Of a stretch of DNA of 64,000 nucleotides, positions 35,942 through 45,091 are shown in pieces. The DNA lies in the NCBI GenBank assembly GCA_016711265.1, contig JADJTI010000003.1, positions 62,001 through 126,000 on the forward strand. The letters are read 5' to 3'. Position numbers and translations under genes: made by a program. This stretch comes from Austwickia sp. (lineage in GTDB: Bacteria; Actinomycetota; Actinomycetes; Actinomycetales; Dermatophilaceae). Numbering within the stretch: position 1 is the first letter of the stretch; each line of letters starts with the position of its first letter. The notes under the pieces were generated by a model. The model was not told where the DNA came from, searched no databases, and saw nothing but the letters and a program-made list of their open reading frames with translations.

Positions 35942-36670
35942 ATGCGCATGCCCGACGACGTTCGCACCCTTCTCCGGACCACCGAACCCACCCGTCCGCG
36001 GCTGACCTGGTACGGCGACGCCCCCGGTGACCGCGTCGAGTTGTCCGGCCGGGTGCTGGACAACTGGGCAGCGAAAGCCGGCAACCTCCTGCAGGACGAA
36101 CTCGAGGCGGGCCCGGGCACCATCGTCCAACTCGATCTGCCCGCCGGGCATTGGCGGGCACTGTACTGGTCGGTGGCGGCCTGGTCGATCGGGGCCACCG
36201 TCGACGTGCCGGGACCACAGCATCACGATCTCGACGCCGACGTTCTGGTCACCGCCGGCGCTCCCCTGACCGTGCCGGGAGGCCGACCCGGACCCGCGGT
36301 CATCGCCGTCAACCTGGAGACGCTGGCCCGGCGCGCGGCGCGCCCACTGAACGTGGGCGAGATCGACGAGGCCAAGGAGCTGTCGTCGTACGGCGATGTG
36401 CTGGATTGCTGGCAGCGGCCAGAACCCGGTGCGACAGCCCTGCGCAGCTCGGTGGGCCGGTGGACCTTCGACGAACTGCTCGCCGACGCCGGTCATCGAT
36501 CCCGGCTACTCCTGAGCAACGGGGCGCCGGCCGCAACCCTGCTCCGCGCCGCCCTGTCGGCCTGGGCCGCTGACGGTTCCGTGGTGATCTGCCCACCAGC
36601 GGGGATGGACCGACTGGCCGACATCGAGGGCGCGCAGATCACTGACCCCAGTGGGTGGGGCCGCGGGTAG
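35942..36670 (+). CDS. TIGR03089 family protein
   Basis: The 242-residue protein has the pattern of TIGR03089, an actinobacterial family related to the N-terminal part of AMP-forming acyl-CoA synthetases: RPRLTWYGDAPGDRVELSGRVLDNWAAKAGNLLQDEL, then VQLDLPAGHWRALYWSVAAWSIGA. The ATP-binding and catalytic motifs of true synthetases are missing, so it is probably not an enzyme by itself. ATG 35942 follows a possible TACGCT -10 element at 35928. Its presence downstream of cofDE matches the M. tuberculosis order. Function is unknown. Confidence 0.85.
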   Translation: MRMPDDVRTLLRTTEPTRPRLTWYGDAPGDRVELSGRVLDNWAAKAGNLLQDELEAGPGTIVQLDLPAGHWRALYWSVAAWSIGATVDVPGPQHHDLDADVLVTAGAPLTVPGGRPGPAVIAVNLETLARRAARPLNVGEIDEAKELSSYGDVLDCWQRPEPGATALRSSVGRWTFDELLADAGHRSRLLLSNGAPAATLLRAALSAWAADGSVVICPPAGMDRLADIEGAQITDPSGWGRG

Positions 36671-36701
36671 CCCCACCGGGGACCTTGGGCCCTGAAGTCC
36701 C

Positions 36702-38378
36702 TCAGCGGGGAGCCTGGGCGAACACCGCCCGCCAGGTGGCGCCGCTGACGACACCGTCCGGTGCCAGTCCATACCGTTGCTGCACCACCATGACGGCTCG
36801 TGCGGTGACCGGCCCGAACTGCCCGTCCGGAGTCACCCTCAGCGCGCGCTGGAGGGCGATCACCGCAGCGCCGGAGCTGCCCTGAGCAACGGTCCTCTGG
36901 GCATACCCCAACCAGGGGAAGACCCGCAGTTCGATCCTGTTCCACGTCTTGAGATCGGTCCGTCCGGTCGCCGGGAGCCGGGTAGCGCGCTGCAGTGCCC
37001 GCACGGCGGTCGCGGTGCTAGCGCTGTAGCGGCCGTCGGCCTTCAACCCGAGGCCGCGCTGCAGGGTGCGCACCGGCGCCCCGCGGGAGCCGACCCGCAG
37101 GGCCAGGCGCTTGAGCGGGGTGAACCGGGTGGTCACGGCCTTGGGGAGGGCGAGCACGACCGTGGGGGCCGGCGGCATCCCCGAGAAGGACACGGGCCCG
37201 CTGGGCGCGGGCGGAGCCTGGGCCGGCTGGTTGGCCGAGCTCGGGACCACCGCTGCGGGCTCGTTCACCGGGGTCACGGACGGCGCAGGGGTCGGCACCA
37301 GAGCCGCCCAGGTGGCCTTGTCCAGAACCCCGGTGCGCGGCACGCCCCGCGCGGACTGCCAGGAGAGCAGCGCGGTGCGGGTGGCCGACCCGAAGGACCC
37401 GTCGGCCTCGACCCCCAGGGCCCGTTGGGCCACCGCGATGTTGGCCGCCTTCTGACCGGGCACGTAGACCGGGAACGGCGAGTACGGCGCGGCCGGCAGG
37501 GCCGTCGTACACCGTTGATACTGGGGCCCGGTGTAGAGCGGGGCGTACTCGCCCCGGTACACCCGGCACGGTCCGACATCGCTGCTGCTCACGGCGGCGC
37601 CGGTCCACCACGACGTACGGCCCATCGCGCCGTCCCAGGTCAGCGAGGTGTGAATGTGGTCGGTGTGGGGGCTGGATCCGACGTAGGGCTGCCAGCCCTT
37701 CTCCGGGGCGTACGCCCGCCACATCTGCTTGTTCCAGATCAGGTAGAGCACGCCCAAGCGCCGGGCGTTCTCGCCGTTGTTCGCGGTCAGCCAGGCGGTG
37801 GCTGCATCGGCCACGGCTTTCTGTGCCGGGTCGTTGACGTTGAGCATCCAGTCGACCGCACGGCCTTCCTTGTGCTCGCTGGTGCCGCCCGCCGTACACG
37901 AGCGCTCGATCCCGTACGCGCCCATGCCGAACGTCTGCCGGAGCAGTTCGGCGTACGCGCGGGTGCCCGGCTTGGCGTACGGGTCACAGGAGGTCTGGCC
38001 GGCGTACCCCGGTTGGGCATCGAGGGTCGGCGGCAGCGCGATCGACGGCATCGGCACCTGGGCGAGCCGCGCAGCCGCGGCGGCGGAGACGCCGCGCCGT
38101 GGCGTCCGGGCCAGGGCGCGACCGGGTGCCACCGGGCCGCTCACCTGGACGGGCACCGGACCCTCGGGATCGCCCAGTGCGCTCGGGTCCTCGTGGGAGC
38201 CCACGGCGGGCTGTCCGAGTGCAACCGTTGCGCTCGTGGGAGCCGGCGTGGCGTGGCCGACCGCCGGGCCGACGCCTGCGAGCAGGGGTCCCGCCGTAAG
38301 CGCGACGATGACGGCGGAGCGGCGGGGGGTAGCCAATGGGGTGTCCTCAATCGTCGGGGCTCGCTCGAGCCGCGTCAC
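36702..38378 (-). CDS. Secreted protein with peptidase-like domain and three peptidoglycan-binding modules
   Basis: From GTG 38378 the protein has 558 residues: a signal segment (RRSAVIVALTAGPLLAGVGPAVGHATPAP), a Pro/Ala-rich linker, a D-Ala-D-Ala carboxypeptidase/ARB-07466-like domain (about 125-290; CTAGGTSEHKEGRAVDWML and WQPYVGSSPHTDHIHTSL, with His/Asp ligands), then three PG_binding_1 repeats (GVEADGSFGSATRTALLSWQ; GLKADGRYSASTATAVRALQ; RVTPDGQFGPVTARAVMVVQ). It probably binds, and may trim, peptidoglycan outside the cell. The start is uncertain: a TTG at 38402 would add eight residues; neither has a good ribosome-binding site. A perfect 18-bp inverted repeat lies about 100 bases upstream. 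Confidence 0.85.
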   Translation of the reverse strand: MTRLERAPTIEDTPLATPRRSAVIVALTAGPLLAGVGPAVGHATPAPTSATVALGQPAVGSHEDPSALGDPEGPVPVQVSGPVAPGRALARTPRRGVSAAAAARLAQVPMPSIALPPTLDAQPGYAGQTSCDPYAKPGTRAYAELLRQTFGMGAYGIERSCTAGGTSEHKEGRAVDWMLNVNDPAQKAVADAATAWLTANNGENARRLGVLYLIWNKQMWRAYAPEKGWQPYVGSSPHTDHIHTSLTWDGAMGRTSWWTGAAVSSSDVGPCRVYRGEYAPLYTGPQYQRCTTALPAAPYSPFPVYVPGQKAANIAVAQRALGVEADGSFGSATRTALLSWQSARGVPRTGVLDKATWAALVPTPAPSVTPVNEPAAVVPSSANQPAQAPPAPSGPVSFSGMPPAPTVVLALPKAVTTRFTPLKRLALRVGSRGAPVRTLQRGLGLKADGRYSASTATAVRALQRATRLPATGRTDLKTWNRIELRVFPWLGYAQRTVAQGSSGAAVIALQRALRVTPDGQFGPVTARAVMVVQQRYGLAPDGVVSGATWRAVFAQAPR

Positions 38379-38475
38379 ACTGCCGGTGAACTCATCGGTC
38401 AAAGTGTCGGTGCGTCAAGCAAATGTTCCATAACTGTCGACCTCACGTACAGGCCCCCTGGCGGGTCAATTTGAT

Positions 38476-38493
38476 GAATTCGTCATCGAATTC
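38476..38493. promoter_or_regulatory. Inverted repeat upstream of the peptidoglycan-binding gene and scoA
   Basis: GAATTCG-TCAT-CGAATTC is a perfect 7+7 inverted repeat in an AT-rich patch between two divergent genes, the peptidoglycan peptidase-like gene and scoA. It looks like a dimeric regulator site; the regulator is unknown. Confidence 0.45.
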
Positions 38494-38609
38494 GCCGGCG
38501 TGGCGCCTCCCTGTGCCGCCAGCGGGGGCCCCGAGAGCCGGTTGACGCCGACGTCAACGACCCCGTGCTCCACGCCCTCCGGGGCCCGGATGCCCGGTAC
38601 GCTCCCGGC

Positions 38610-39428
38610 ATGGACAAAGTCGTCTTCAGCGCCGCCGAAGCGGTCGCCGACATTCCCGACGGCGCCTCCCTCGCCGTCGGTGGCTTCGGGCTATGTGGCA
38701 TCCCCAGCGTGCTGATCCGCGAGCTGCACTCGCGGGGCACCAAGGACCTCAGCGTGGTCTCCAACAACTGTGGAGTCGACGACTGGGGGCTGGGAATCCT
38801 GCTGGCCTCCAAACGCATCCGCCGCATCCAGGCGTCCTACGTCGGTGAGAACAAGGAATTCGAACGGCAGTACCTCCAGGGCGAACTGGAGGTCGAACTC
38901 ACCCCCCAGGGGAGCCTGGCCGAGAAGTTGCGGGCCGGCGGTGCCGGCATCCCCGCGTTCTACACCATGACCGGGGTCGGCACCCAGGTGGCCGAGGGGG
39001 GCCTGCCCCTGCGGTACGCCCCGGGCGGCGGCGAGATCGTGAAGGCCTCCGAGCCGAAGGAGACCCGCGAATTCACCGTGGACGGCAAGACCGAGGAGTA
39101 CGTCCTGGAGCCCTCGATCGTCACCGACTTCGCGCTGATCCGCGCCTGGAAGGGCGACTCCCACGGAAACATGGTCTTCCGTACCTCGGCGCGCAACTTC
39201 AACCCGCTGGCCGCGATGGCCGGCCGCATCACCATCTGCGAGGTCGAGCATCTCTACGACCCCGGTGAGCTTGACCCCGACGAGGTGCACCTGCCCGGCA
39301 TCTACGTGCAGCGCGTCGTCGAGCTCACCCACCGCCAGGTCAAAGACAAGCGGATCGAGAAGCGCACCACCCGTCCCAACCCACAACGAGCCGGAGCTGG
39401 CTCCGAGGACCTGGAGAGTGAGGACTGA
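38610..39428 (+). CDS. scoA: 3-oxoacid CoA-transferase subunit A
   Basis: The 272-residue subunit has the CoA-binding GGFGLCGIPSVLI motif and family segments LSVVSNNCGVDDWGLGILL, RIQASYVGENKEFERQYLQGELEVELTPQGSLAEKLRAGGAGIPAFYT. With subunit B it moves CoA from succinyl-CoA to acetoacetate, letting the cell use ketone bodies or degrade polyhydroxybutyrate. ATG 38610 fits the family N-terminus; the upstream in-frame ATG would add an unrelated 15 residues. Its stop overlaps the start of scoB by one base (TGATG). The C-terminal 25 residues are a charged extension. Confidence 0.94.
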   Translation: MDKVVFSAAEAVADIPDGASLAVGGFGLCGIPSVLIRELHSRGTKDLSVVSNNCGVDDWGLGILLASKRIRRIQASYVGENKEFERQYLQGELEVELTPQGSLAEKLRAGGAGIPAFYTMTGVGTQVAEGGLPLRYAPGGGEIVKASEPKETREFTVDGKTEEYVLEPSIVTDFALIRAWKGDSHGNMVFRTSARNFNPLAAMAGRITICEVEHLYDPGELDPDEVHLPGIYVQRVVELTHRQVKDKRIEKRTTRPNPQRAGAGSEDLESED

Positions 39429-40066
39429 TGGCGCTGACCCGCGAGCAGATGGCCGCACGGGCCGCTGCCGAACTCAAAGACGGCGACTACGTGAATCTCG
39501 GCATCGGCTTGCCCACGTTGGTGCCGAACTACGTCGATGACGACGTCGAACTGGTGCTGCAGTCGGAGAACGGCATCCTCGGTGTGGGCGCCTACCCGGT
39601 CGAGGACGATGTCGACCCCGACCTGATCAACGCCGGCAAGGAGACGGTGACCGTCCGCAAGGGCGCCTCGTTCTTCGACTCCGCCACCAGCTTCGGGATG
39701 ATCCGCGGCGGCAAGGTCGACGCGGCGATCCTGGGCGCCATGCAGGTGAGCCAGAACGGCGACATCGCCAACTGGATCATCCCGGGCAAGATGGTCAAGG
39801 GCATGGGCGGCGCGATGGACCTGGTGCACGGCGCCAAGAAGGTCGTCGTCCTGATGGAACACAACGCCCGCAGCGGCGACCCGAAGATCCTCAAAGAATG
39901 CCGGCTCCCCCTGACCGGTAAGCACGTGGTGCACCGCATCATCACCGATCTATGCGTCATGGACGTCACCGATGGTGGCCTGGTGCTTCGCGAGCTTGCC
40001 GAGGGAGTCACCGTCGAGGAGGTCCGGGAAAAGACCGAGGCCGAATTCACCGTCGACCTCGACTGA
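39428..40066 (+). CDS. scoB: 3-oxoacid CoA-transferase subunit B
   Basis: The 212-residue subunit carries the catalytic glutamate in LVLQSENGILGVG and further family blocks YVNLGIGLPTLVPNYV, SFGMIRGGKVDAAILGAMQVSQNGDIANWIIPGKMVKGMGGAMDLV and CVMDVTDGGLVLREL. It forms the active enzyme with ScoA, and translation is coupled by the TGATG overlap. A strong hairpin 12 bases after the stop ends the two-gene operon. No thiolase or hydroxybutyrate genes are adjacent. Confidence 0.95.
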   Translation: MALTREQMAARAAAELKDGDYVNLGIGLPTLVPNYVDDDVELVLQSENGILGVGAYPVEDDVDPDLINAGKETVTVRKGASFFDSATSFGMIRGGKVDAAILGAMQVSQNGDIANWIIPGKMVKGMGGAMDLVHGAKKVVVLMEHNARSGDPKILKECRLPLTGKHVVHRIITDLCVMDVTDGGLVLRELAEGVTVEEVREKTEAEFTVDLD

Positions 40067-40077
40067 CGACGTACGAC

Positions 40078-40109
40078 AGAGGGCGGGATCCACCCGGATC
40101 CCGCCCTCT
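40078..40109 (+). terminator. Rho-independent-like terminator after scoB
   Basis: AGAGGGCGGGATCC (40078-40091) pairs perfectly over 14 bases with GGATCCCGCCCTCT (40096-40109) around the loop ACCC. There is no clear T-run, which is usual in GC-rich actinobacteria. It lies between the converging scoB and SpoIID-like genes and may serve both. Confidence 0.8.
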
Positions 40110-40150
40110 GCCCGTCTGTCATCGCTGTCGACACCGCTGTCGAACCCCGA

Positions 40151-42211
40151 TCAGCGCACCGGCATCACTCCCGTCCAGCCGCTGCTGATCGCTCTTCCTG
40201 AGCCAAGATTGGTGCGAGCGCCGGTGATGTACCGGTACAACACTCCGTTGGACTTCAGCGCCAGCACGTCGGCCCGCCCGTCCCCCGTCAGGTCGCCCGG
40301 CGACCAGACGTCCAGGAACGACGACCAGCCTCGCCCGAACTGACGGGTGCCGAGACTGGCACCGCGACCGTTGCCGCGCACCAGCAACATCGTCCCGGCT
40401 GCGTCGATGACGGCCAGATCGGCCCGGCGATCGTTGTCGAAGTCGCCGACGGCGGTGACCTTGGTCAAGCCACCGAGCGAGGCGATCGGCACCGGCTTGC
40501 CGATTCTGAGCTGGGTGGTCTGCGGCAACACCAGCAGGCGGCCCTGAGCGTCGACAGCCGCCAGGTCCACCCGGCCGTCGCCGGTGAAGTCCCCGGCTCC
40601 GGTGATCGAGCGATACTGCGCCGCACCCGTGCCGATCACCCTGGCCCGCCCGAAGGCCCCCGAGGAGGTCCGCGGAAACAACACCAGATCACCCTGCGCC
40701 GTCCGGGCGATGAGGTCCTCACCGCCGGTGCGATCCCATTGGCCCGCCGCGACCAGCGCGGTGTAGCCGCCCCACCCGCTGCCGGCCGTGACCGGGGCGT
40801 TGAGGGTGTTGCGTTTGCCGGCCAACAACGCCAGAGTGCCGTCCGCCCGGCGCATCATCACGTCCGCGATGCCGTCACCGGTCCAGTCCCGCGGCAGCGT
40901 GGCCTTGGTGACCACGGTGAACCAGTCGGACTTCAGCTTCAGGGCCGAACGCAACTGAGTCCCGGTGATGGTGCGCACCGCCGACGTGCCGACCAGGGTC
41001 AACGAGCGGACCCGGCCCCCCAGCGCCCCCCGGCCGTCCCGGCTGTTGATCTGGATCCGCACGAGCCGTCCCAGGCGCCAGGTCCGCTCCAGGGTCCCTA
41101 CGTCGATCGTCCGGGACCAGGAGCTGTTGGGGTTCTTCATCACGCCGTCGTAAGGATCGGGCTTGGCCGGCAGGTACGACGAGCCTCCCGAAACCGTGTA
41201 CCCGCCGTTGCTCGCCGAGAACTCCGTGTACGCCAGGGGGCTGTTGTTGTTGGCCCCGGTGCGCAGCACGATGTCACTGGTCATGGCGATCGCGGCCGAG
41301 GACCGGGAGTCCTCCTTGGCGCTGCGACCGGTGCCGTTGGCGTTGTAGGTGGCCACGCCCTTGAAGACCTGGCAGGTGACGGTGTCACAGATGTCCCACA
41401 CCGAACCCTTGGCGCGTTGCCGTTGCCGGTAGGCCGCGGCGTACGTGCGGGCGGCGACGGACTGAGCCGCCAACGCCTGGACGTGCCACGAGGAGGGCAT
41501 TTCGTTCGGTACGACGCTGCGCAGGTAGGAGTCCATGGTGGAGTGCAGCACCGTGAGCACCCGGGACCCGGAGACGCTGGCATGCACCGCACCACGCAGT
41601 TCCTGCAGCCGCCCGCCGGGCAGGATCACCTTGACGGTCCCGCCGGAGGTGGCGAAGGCCAGGTCACCGGAGGCGTTGAAGGGCAACGCGTGGGTGCGCC
41701 ACGCACCGGAGGCGTCCAGGTACTCCAGGGTGGGGCCGGTACCGCGAGCGCGCCAAGCGCGGAAGCCGTTTCCGGAGGGCAGCACCTGGGTGCCTCCCGC
41801 GGCGCTGACGCTCAGCCCGACGTCCGGCTTCACCGTGGTGACGCCGTCGTTGTCCCCGGAGATCCAGACCCGCATGGCGGTCGCAGGCAGCCTGACCTGT
41901 CGAGTACCGGGGTAGTAGAAGCTGAGGATGGCCGGCCACTGCAGACCCTTCGTGGCGGCGCCATAGGCTCCCCATTGACTCATGCCGCGACCGTGGCCGA
42001 AGCCGCGGCCGACAATGCTCACGGCCCCGGAATCGGGGCGGGCATCGACCTCGGCCGCCGCAGCGGGAGCGGCGCCGATCGCGCCGGGAGCGATCACGGC
42101 AGCAACCGCCAACGAGACAGGGGCCAGGGCCCGAGTCACCATCCCCGGCCGGAGCCGGAGGGCGGTGGCGGCCGTCGACCGGCGGGCATCCGCGTGCTGT
42201 GTCGATCCCAC
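40151..42211 (-). CDS. Secreted SpoIID/LytB-domain protein with FG-GAP/VCBS repeats
   Basis: The 686-residue protein has a signal peptide (VTRALAPVSLAVAAVIAPGAIGAAPAAAA), a SpoIID/LytB domain (about 60-400; FGHGRGMSQWGAYG, YLRSVVPNEMPSSWHVQALAAQSVAARTYA, YTEFSASNGGYT), then a C-terminal FG-GAP-like beta-propeller with repeated D-W/F-T-G-D-G blades (DWTGDGIADVMMRRADG, GDFTGDGRVDLAAVDAQG, GDFDNDRRADLAVIDAAG, GDLTGDGRADVLALKSNG). SpoIID is a lytic transglycosylase acting on denuded glycan. A role in wall remodelling or surface binding is inferred. GTG 42211 is chosen for its GAGGAG site and signal peptide. It is divergent from another FG-GAP protein. Confidence 0.88.
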   Translation of the reverse strand: MGSTQHADARRSTAATALRLRPGMVTRALAPVSLAVAAVIAPGAIGAAPAAAAEVDARPDSGAVSIVGRGFGHGRGMSQWGAYGAATKGLQWPAILSFYYPGTRQVRLPATAMRVWISGDNDGVTTVKPDVGLSVSAAGGTQVLPSGNGFRAWRARGTGPTLEYLDASGAWRTHALPFNASGDLAFATSGGTVKVILPGGRLQELRGAVHASVSGSRVLTVLHSTMDSYLRSVVPNEMPSSWHVQALAAQSVAARTYAAAYRQRQRAKGSVWDICDTVTCQVFKGVATYNANGTGRSAKEDSRSSAAIAMTSDIVLRTGANNNSPLAYTEFSASNGGYTVSGGSSYLPAKPDPYDGVMKNPNSSWSRTIDVGTLERTWRLGRLVRIQINSRDGRGALGGRVRSLTLVGTSAVRTITGTQLRSALKLKSDWFTVVTKATLPRDWTGDGIADVMMRRADGTLALLAGKRNTLNAPVTAGSGWGGYTALVAAGQWDRTGGEDLIARTAQGDLVLFPRTSSGAFGRARVIGTGAAQYRSITGAGDFTGDGRVDLAAVDAQGRLLVLPQTTQLRIGKPVPIASLGGLTKVTAVGDFDNDRRADLAVIDAAGTMLLVRGNGRGASLGTRQFGRGWSSFLDVWSPGDLTGDGRADVLALKSNGVLYRYITGARTNLGSGRAISSGWTGVMPVR

Positions 42212-42402
42212 GCAACCACTCCTCTGTGACGCCTGCGGCGCCTCCGTGAACCCCGAGGGTGTCGAGATTCGGTTCATCCCACTCGAATAACCCCGGCGGA
42301 CACCGCGGTCACGCTGCACATCGGCGTGAGAGGTCAGAAGGTTACGTCATCTCGTGCAACCCGCCGATGTCGCGGCTCAACGCCGTGCTCCAGTTCCCTT
42401 CC

Positions 42403-42408
42403 TAGACT
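42403..42408 (+). promoter_or_regulatory. Possible -10 element upstream of the FG-GAP protein gene
   Basis: TAGACT fits TANNNT and lies 101 bases before the ATG at 42510, within the 298-base divergent region between the two FG-GAP genes. No matching -35 element was clear, so the call is weak. Confidence 0.28.
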
Positions 42409-42509
42409 GATCGAGTGCGAGACTGGGCGACGGCTCGCCCAACCCGCCTGATTCCCGTTCCCGCGTACCGCACTGGTAGCGACACGCTCACGACCGAAAG
42501 GCGTCGCGA

Positions 42510-44030
42510 ATGACGTTCTCCGCTCGGGCCGGATGCCTGGCTCTGGCCGCTGGGCTCGCCGTCGTGGGCGGGTCTGCTGGTCCTGGAGCCCAGGCCGACT
42601 CGATGCGGGTCGATCCGCAGGTGGCGACATACTTCACCACCGAACCAGAGCCGCTGCCGCGCCGTGGCGTGACCGCCGGGTCCGCAGCCCGCCGGATGCC
42701 CCCGCGACCGGCGCTCTCGGCGCGGCTGCGCCACACCCCGGCGGCGACCAAGGTCACTGGGACCTTCACCTCGCTGGACGACACCTGTCCGGCCGGAACG
42801 CGGCAGAGCCGGACGCTCTACCAGGACGGCTTCGAGAAGGGGGACCTGCCCGAACCGACCCTGACGGCAGGGTTCACGGTCGCCGAAGGCCTGGCCGCCG
42901 AGGGCACCAGGTTCGCCCAGTCCAGCCTCAGTTCCGCCACTGCCCCCGCGCCGGACAAGCAGTACCACGCACTGTTCCTGCCCGTGCTGACCACCTCCCC
43001 GACCTCCACGACCGTCCTGAGTTTGAAGGTTCGCGGCGACTACGGCGCCGACACGGCGTACATCGCGGTGAACGACGGGAACGGCTGGATCGCCCCCTCG
43101 CCCGAGTGGGGACAGGTCACCATCGACGTCTCCTCGGCGCTGGCCTCCCCGGGCGCCGACCGAGCCCCCGGCGAGATGGACCTGCGGTTCCTGAACTACC
43201 CCCAGACCATCACGGGCACCACGACCCTGGAGGTGGACGACGTGCAGGTCTACCTCTGTGAACCGCCGGCCGCCACCGGGATTCGCGGTGACTTCGACGG
43301 CGACGGGATCTCCGATCTGGTCGGCGTCGACACTGCGGGCGTGCTCTGGGCGACGCCGGGTCGACGTAACGGCACCTTGGGCAAGCCGTTCCGGATCGGG
43401 TACGGGTGGAACTCGATGACCTGGCTGGGATCGCCTGGGGACCTCACCGGCGACCGCCGGCCGGACCTGCTGGCCAGGCGCAACGACGGGGTGCTGTTGC
43501 TGTACGCCGGCCACGGCATGGGTTCGTTCAGCCAGGCCCGGCCCATCGGCGTCGGCTGGCGCTCCATGAACGCCATCGTGACCCCCGGCGACACCGACGG
43601 CGACGGAGTCCCCGAGCTGATGGCCCGGGACCGCCTCGGCCGGCTCATCCGGTGGGACTTCGCCGCCGGGGGCCGCGGGCTGCGGTCCCGGACGCAGGTC
43701 GGAGTGGGTTTTGGGGTGTACGCCACAATGCTGGCACCCGGGGATCTGAACCTGGACGGCCGCGGCGAGATCGTCGGCATCCGCACGGACGGAGTCATGC
43801 TTGGGCACTACCCCGACGCGCAGGGGCGCCTGGGGCGAGCCCGGGGCATGAGCCAGGGCTGGAAACCGTTCACGGCGGTGGTCGGCCCCGGTGACCTCAA
43901 CGGCGATCGCCGGGGCGACCTGGTGGCGCGCAGGGCCGATGGAAGCCTGTGGTCGTTCCTGACGGCCGCGGTCCGGGCCACCGGCATCCCCGCCGCATCG
44001 GACGCCAATCGATTCCGGCTGTTCGGCTGA
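42510..44030 (+). CDS. Secreted FG-GAP/VCBS-repeat protein
   Basis: The 506-residue protein has a signal peptide (LALAAGLAVVGGSAGPGAQA), a jelly-roll-like middle domain (about 95-250; LYQDGFEKGDLPEPT ... LEVDDVQVYLCEPP) and a C-terminal FG-GAP propeller with five GD-F/L/T-x-x-D-G blades (GDFDGDGISDLVGVDTAG, GDLTGDRRPDLLARRNDG, GDTDGDGVPELMARDRLG, GDLNLDGRGEIVGIRTDG, GDLNGDRRGDLVARRADG). The blades alternate with W-x-S/P-M/F segments very like those in the SpoIID fusion next door, so the propellers are paralogous. GAAAGG precedes the start. It may be a surface adhesin or carbohydrate-binding protein; no enzyme motif was seen. Confidence 0.85.
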   Translation: MTFSARAGCLALAAGLAVVGGSAGPGAQADSMRVDPQVATYFTTEPEPLPRRGVTAGSAARRMPPRPALSARLRHTPAATKVTGTFTSLDDTCPAGTRQSRTLYQDGFEKGDLPEPTLTAGFTVAEGLAAEGTRFAQSSLSSATAPAPDKQYHALFLPVLTTSPTSTTVLSLKVRGDYGADTAYIAVNDGNGWIAPSPEWGQVTIDVSSALASPGADRAPGEMDLRFLNYPQTITGTTTLEVDDVQVYLCEPPAATGIRGDFDGDGISDLVGVDTAGVLWATPGRRNGTLGKPFRIGYGWNSMTWLGSPGDLTGDRRPDLLARRNDGVLLLYAGHGMGSFSQARPIGVGWRSMNAIVTPGDTDGDGVPELMARDRLGRLIRWDFAAGGRGLRSRTQVGVGFGVYATMLAPGDLNLDGRGEIVGIRTDGVMLGHYPDAQGRLGRARGMSQGWKPFTAVVGPGDLNGDRRGDLVARRADGSLWSFLTAAVRATGIPAASDANRFRLFG

Positions 44031-44101
44031 CCGGTGCCCCGGGCTTGGAGCCGGACCGTCGGCCGGTTCAAAGCGTCGACCGGCTCACAGCGTCGGCCAG
44101 C

Positions 44102-45091
44102 TCAGAGCGTGATGGTCGTCCCGGTGCGTGCTGCCTCGATCGCGGCTTCGGCGACCCGGACCGTGTCCAGCCCTTGCGCCATCGTCACGATGTCGGAACC
44201 CTTGCCCAGGACGGCGTCGCGGAAGGCCTCGTGTTCCAGCCGCAGCGGTTCCGGCTTGCTGATTGCGTAGCGAACCATGTCGCCTTCGGACACCCCACGG
44301 AAGCGCGCCACATCGGACCAGGTGGTGGCCACCGAACCGTTGGCGTGGAAGGTGAGGTCGGCGGTCAGGGTGTCCGCGATGAACGCCCCCCGCTCACCGG
44401 TGATGATGGTCACCCGCTCCTTGAACGGTGACAGCCAGTTGACCAGGTGGTTGGTCACCGTCCCGTCGGCCAGGGAACCGGTGATGGCGACCAGGTCTTC
44501 ATGCTGCCGGCCGCTACGGTACGCCGTGCGCGCCGAGATCGTGGCGTACGGCGATCCGATCACCCACGCGGTCAAGTCGATGTCGTGGGTCCCCAGGTCC
44601 TTGACGACCCCGACATCGGCGATCCGCGCCGGGAAGGGCCCCTGCCGGCGGGTGACCACCTGGAACACCGTGCCGAGCTCGCCGTGCTCGAGACGGCTGC
44701 GCACCTGCTGCAGGGCCGGGTTGTACCGCTCGATGTGGCCGACGGCTCCGATCAGGCCACGATCGACGAACGCCTTGGCCAGGCGCTGCGCCGAGGGCGT
44801 GTCCTGGGCCAGCGGCTTCTCGATCATGGCGTGGATCCCGGCCTCGGCCAGCGCCAGCCCGATCTCCTCGTGGTAGATCGTCGGTACAGCGACCATCGCA
44901 TAGTCGATGCGGGCCTCGATCAGGTCCTGCACCGTCCGCAGCACCACGTTCCCGGGAGCGACGCCGTGCGGGTCCTGCCCAGAGGCATCGGCGACGGCGA
45001 CGAGTTGCACGCCCTCAAGGCTCCCGAGCACGCGGCCGTGGTGGCGCCCCATCATCCCCAGCCCGATCAGGCCGGCTCGTAGGTCGGCCAT
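44102..45091 (-). CDS. Gfo/Idh/MocA oxidoreductase (WlbA/WbpB-like)
   Basis: The 329-residue protein has an N-terminal Rossmann fold (AGLIGLGMMGRHHGRVL) and the signature EKPLAQ, followed by VGHIERYNPAL and LGTHDIDLTAWVIG. In WlbA/WbpB enzymes this fold oxidises C3 of UDP-GlcNAc-uronic acid. The start overlaps the aminotransferase stop by one base, and an epimerase and a UDP-sugar 6-dehydrogenase are adjacent, so a role in UDP-2,3-diacetamido-hexuronate synthesis is inferred. Substrate specificity cannot be proven from sequence. Confidence 0.85.
   Translation of the reverse strand: MADLRAGLIGLGMMGRHHGRVLGSLEGVQLVAVADASGQDPHGVAPGNVVLRTVQDLIEARIDYAMVAVPTIYHEEIGLALAEAGIHAMIEKPLAQDTPSAQRLAKAFVDRGLIGAVGHIERYNPALQQVRSRLEHGELGTVFQVVTRRQGPFPARIADVGVVKDLGTHDIDLTAWVIGSPYATISARTAYRSGRQHEDLVAITGSLADGTVTNHLVNWLSPFKERVTIITGERGAFIADTLTADLTFHANGSVATTWSDVARFRGVSEGDMVRYAISKPEPLRLEHEAFRDAVLGKGSDIVTMAQGLDTVRVAEAAIEAARTGTTITL

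Noticed and set aside
37018..37899. A 293-codon frame within the peptidoglycan-binding protein gene
   Set aside because: Shifted frame of the same strand; the true frame carries three recognisable binding modules and a signal peptide.
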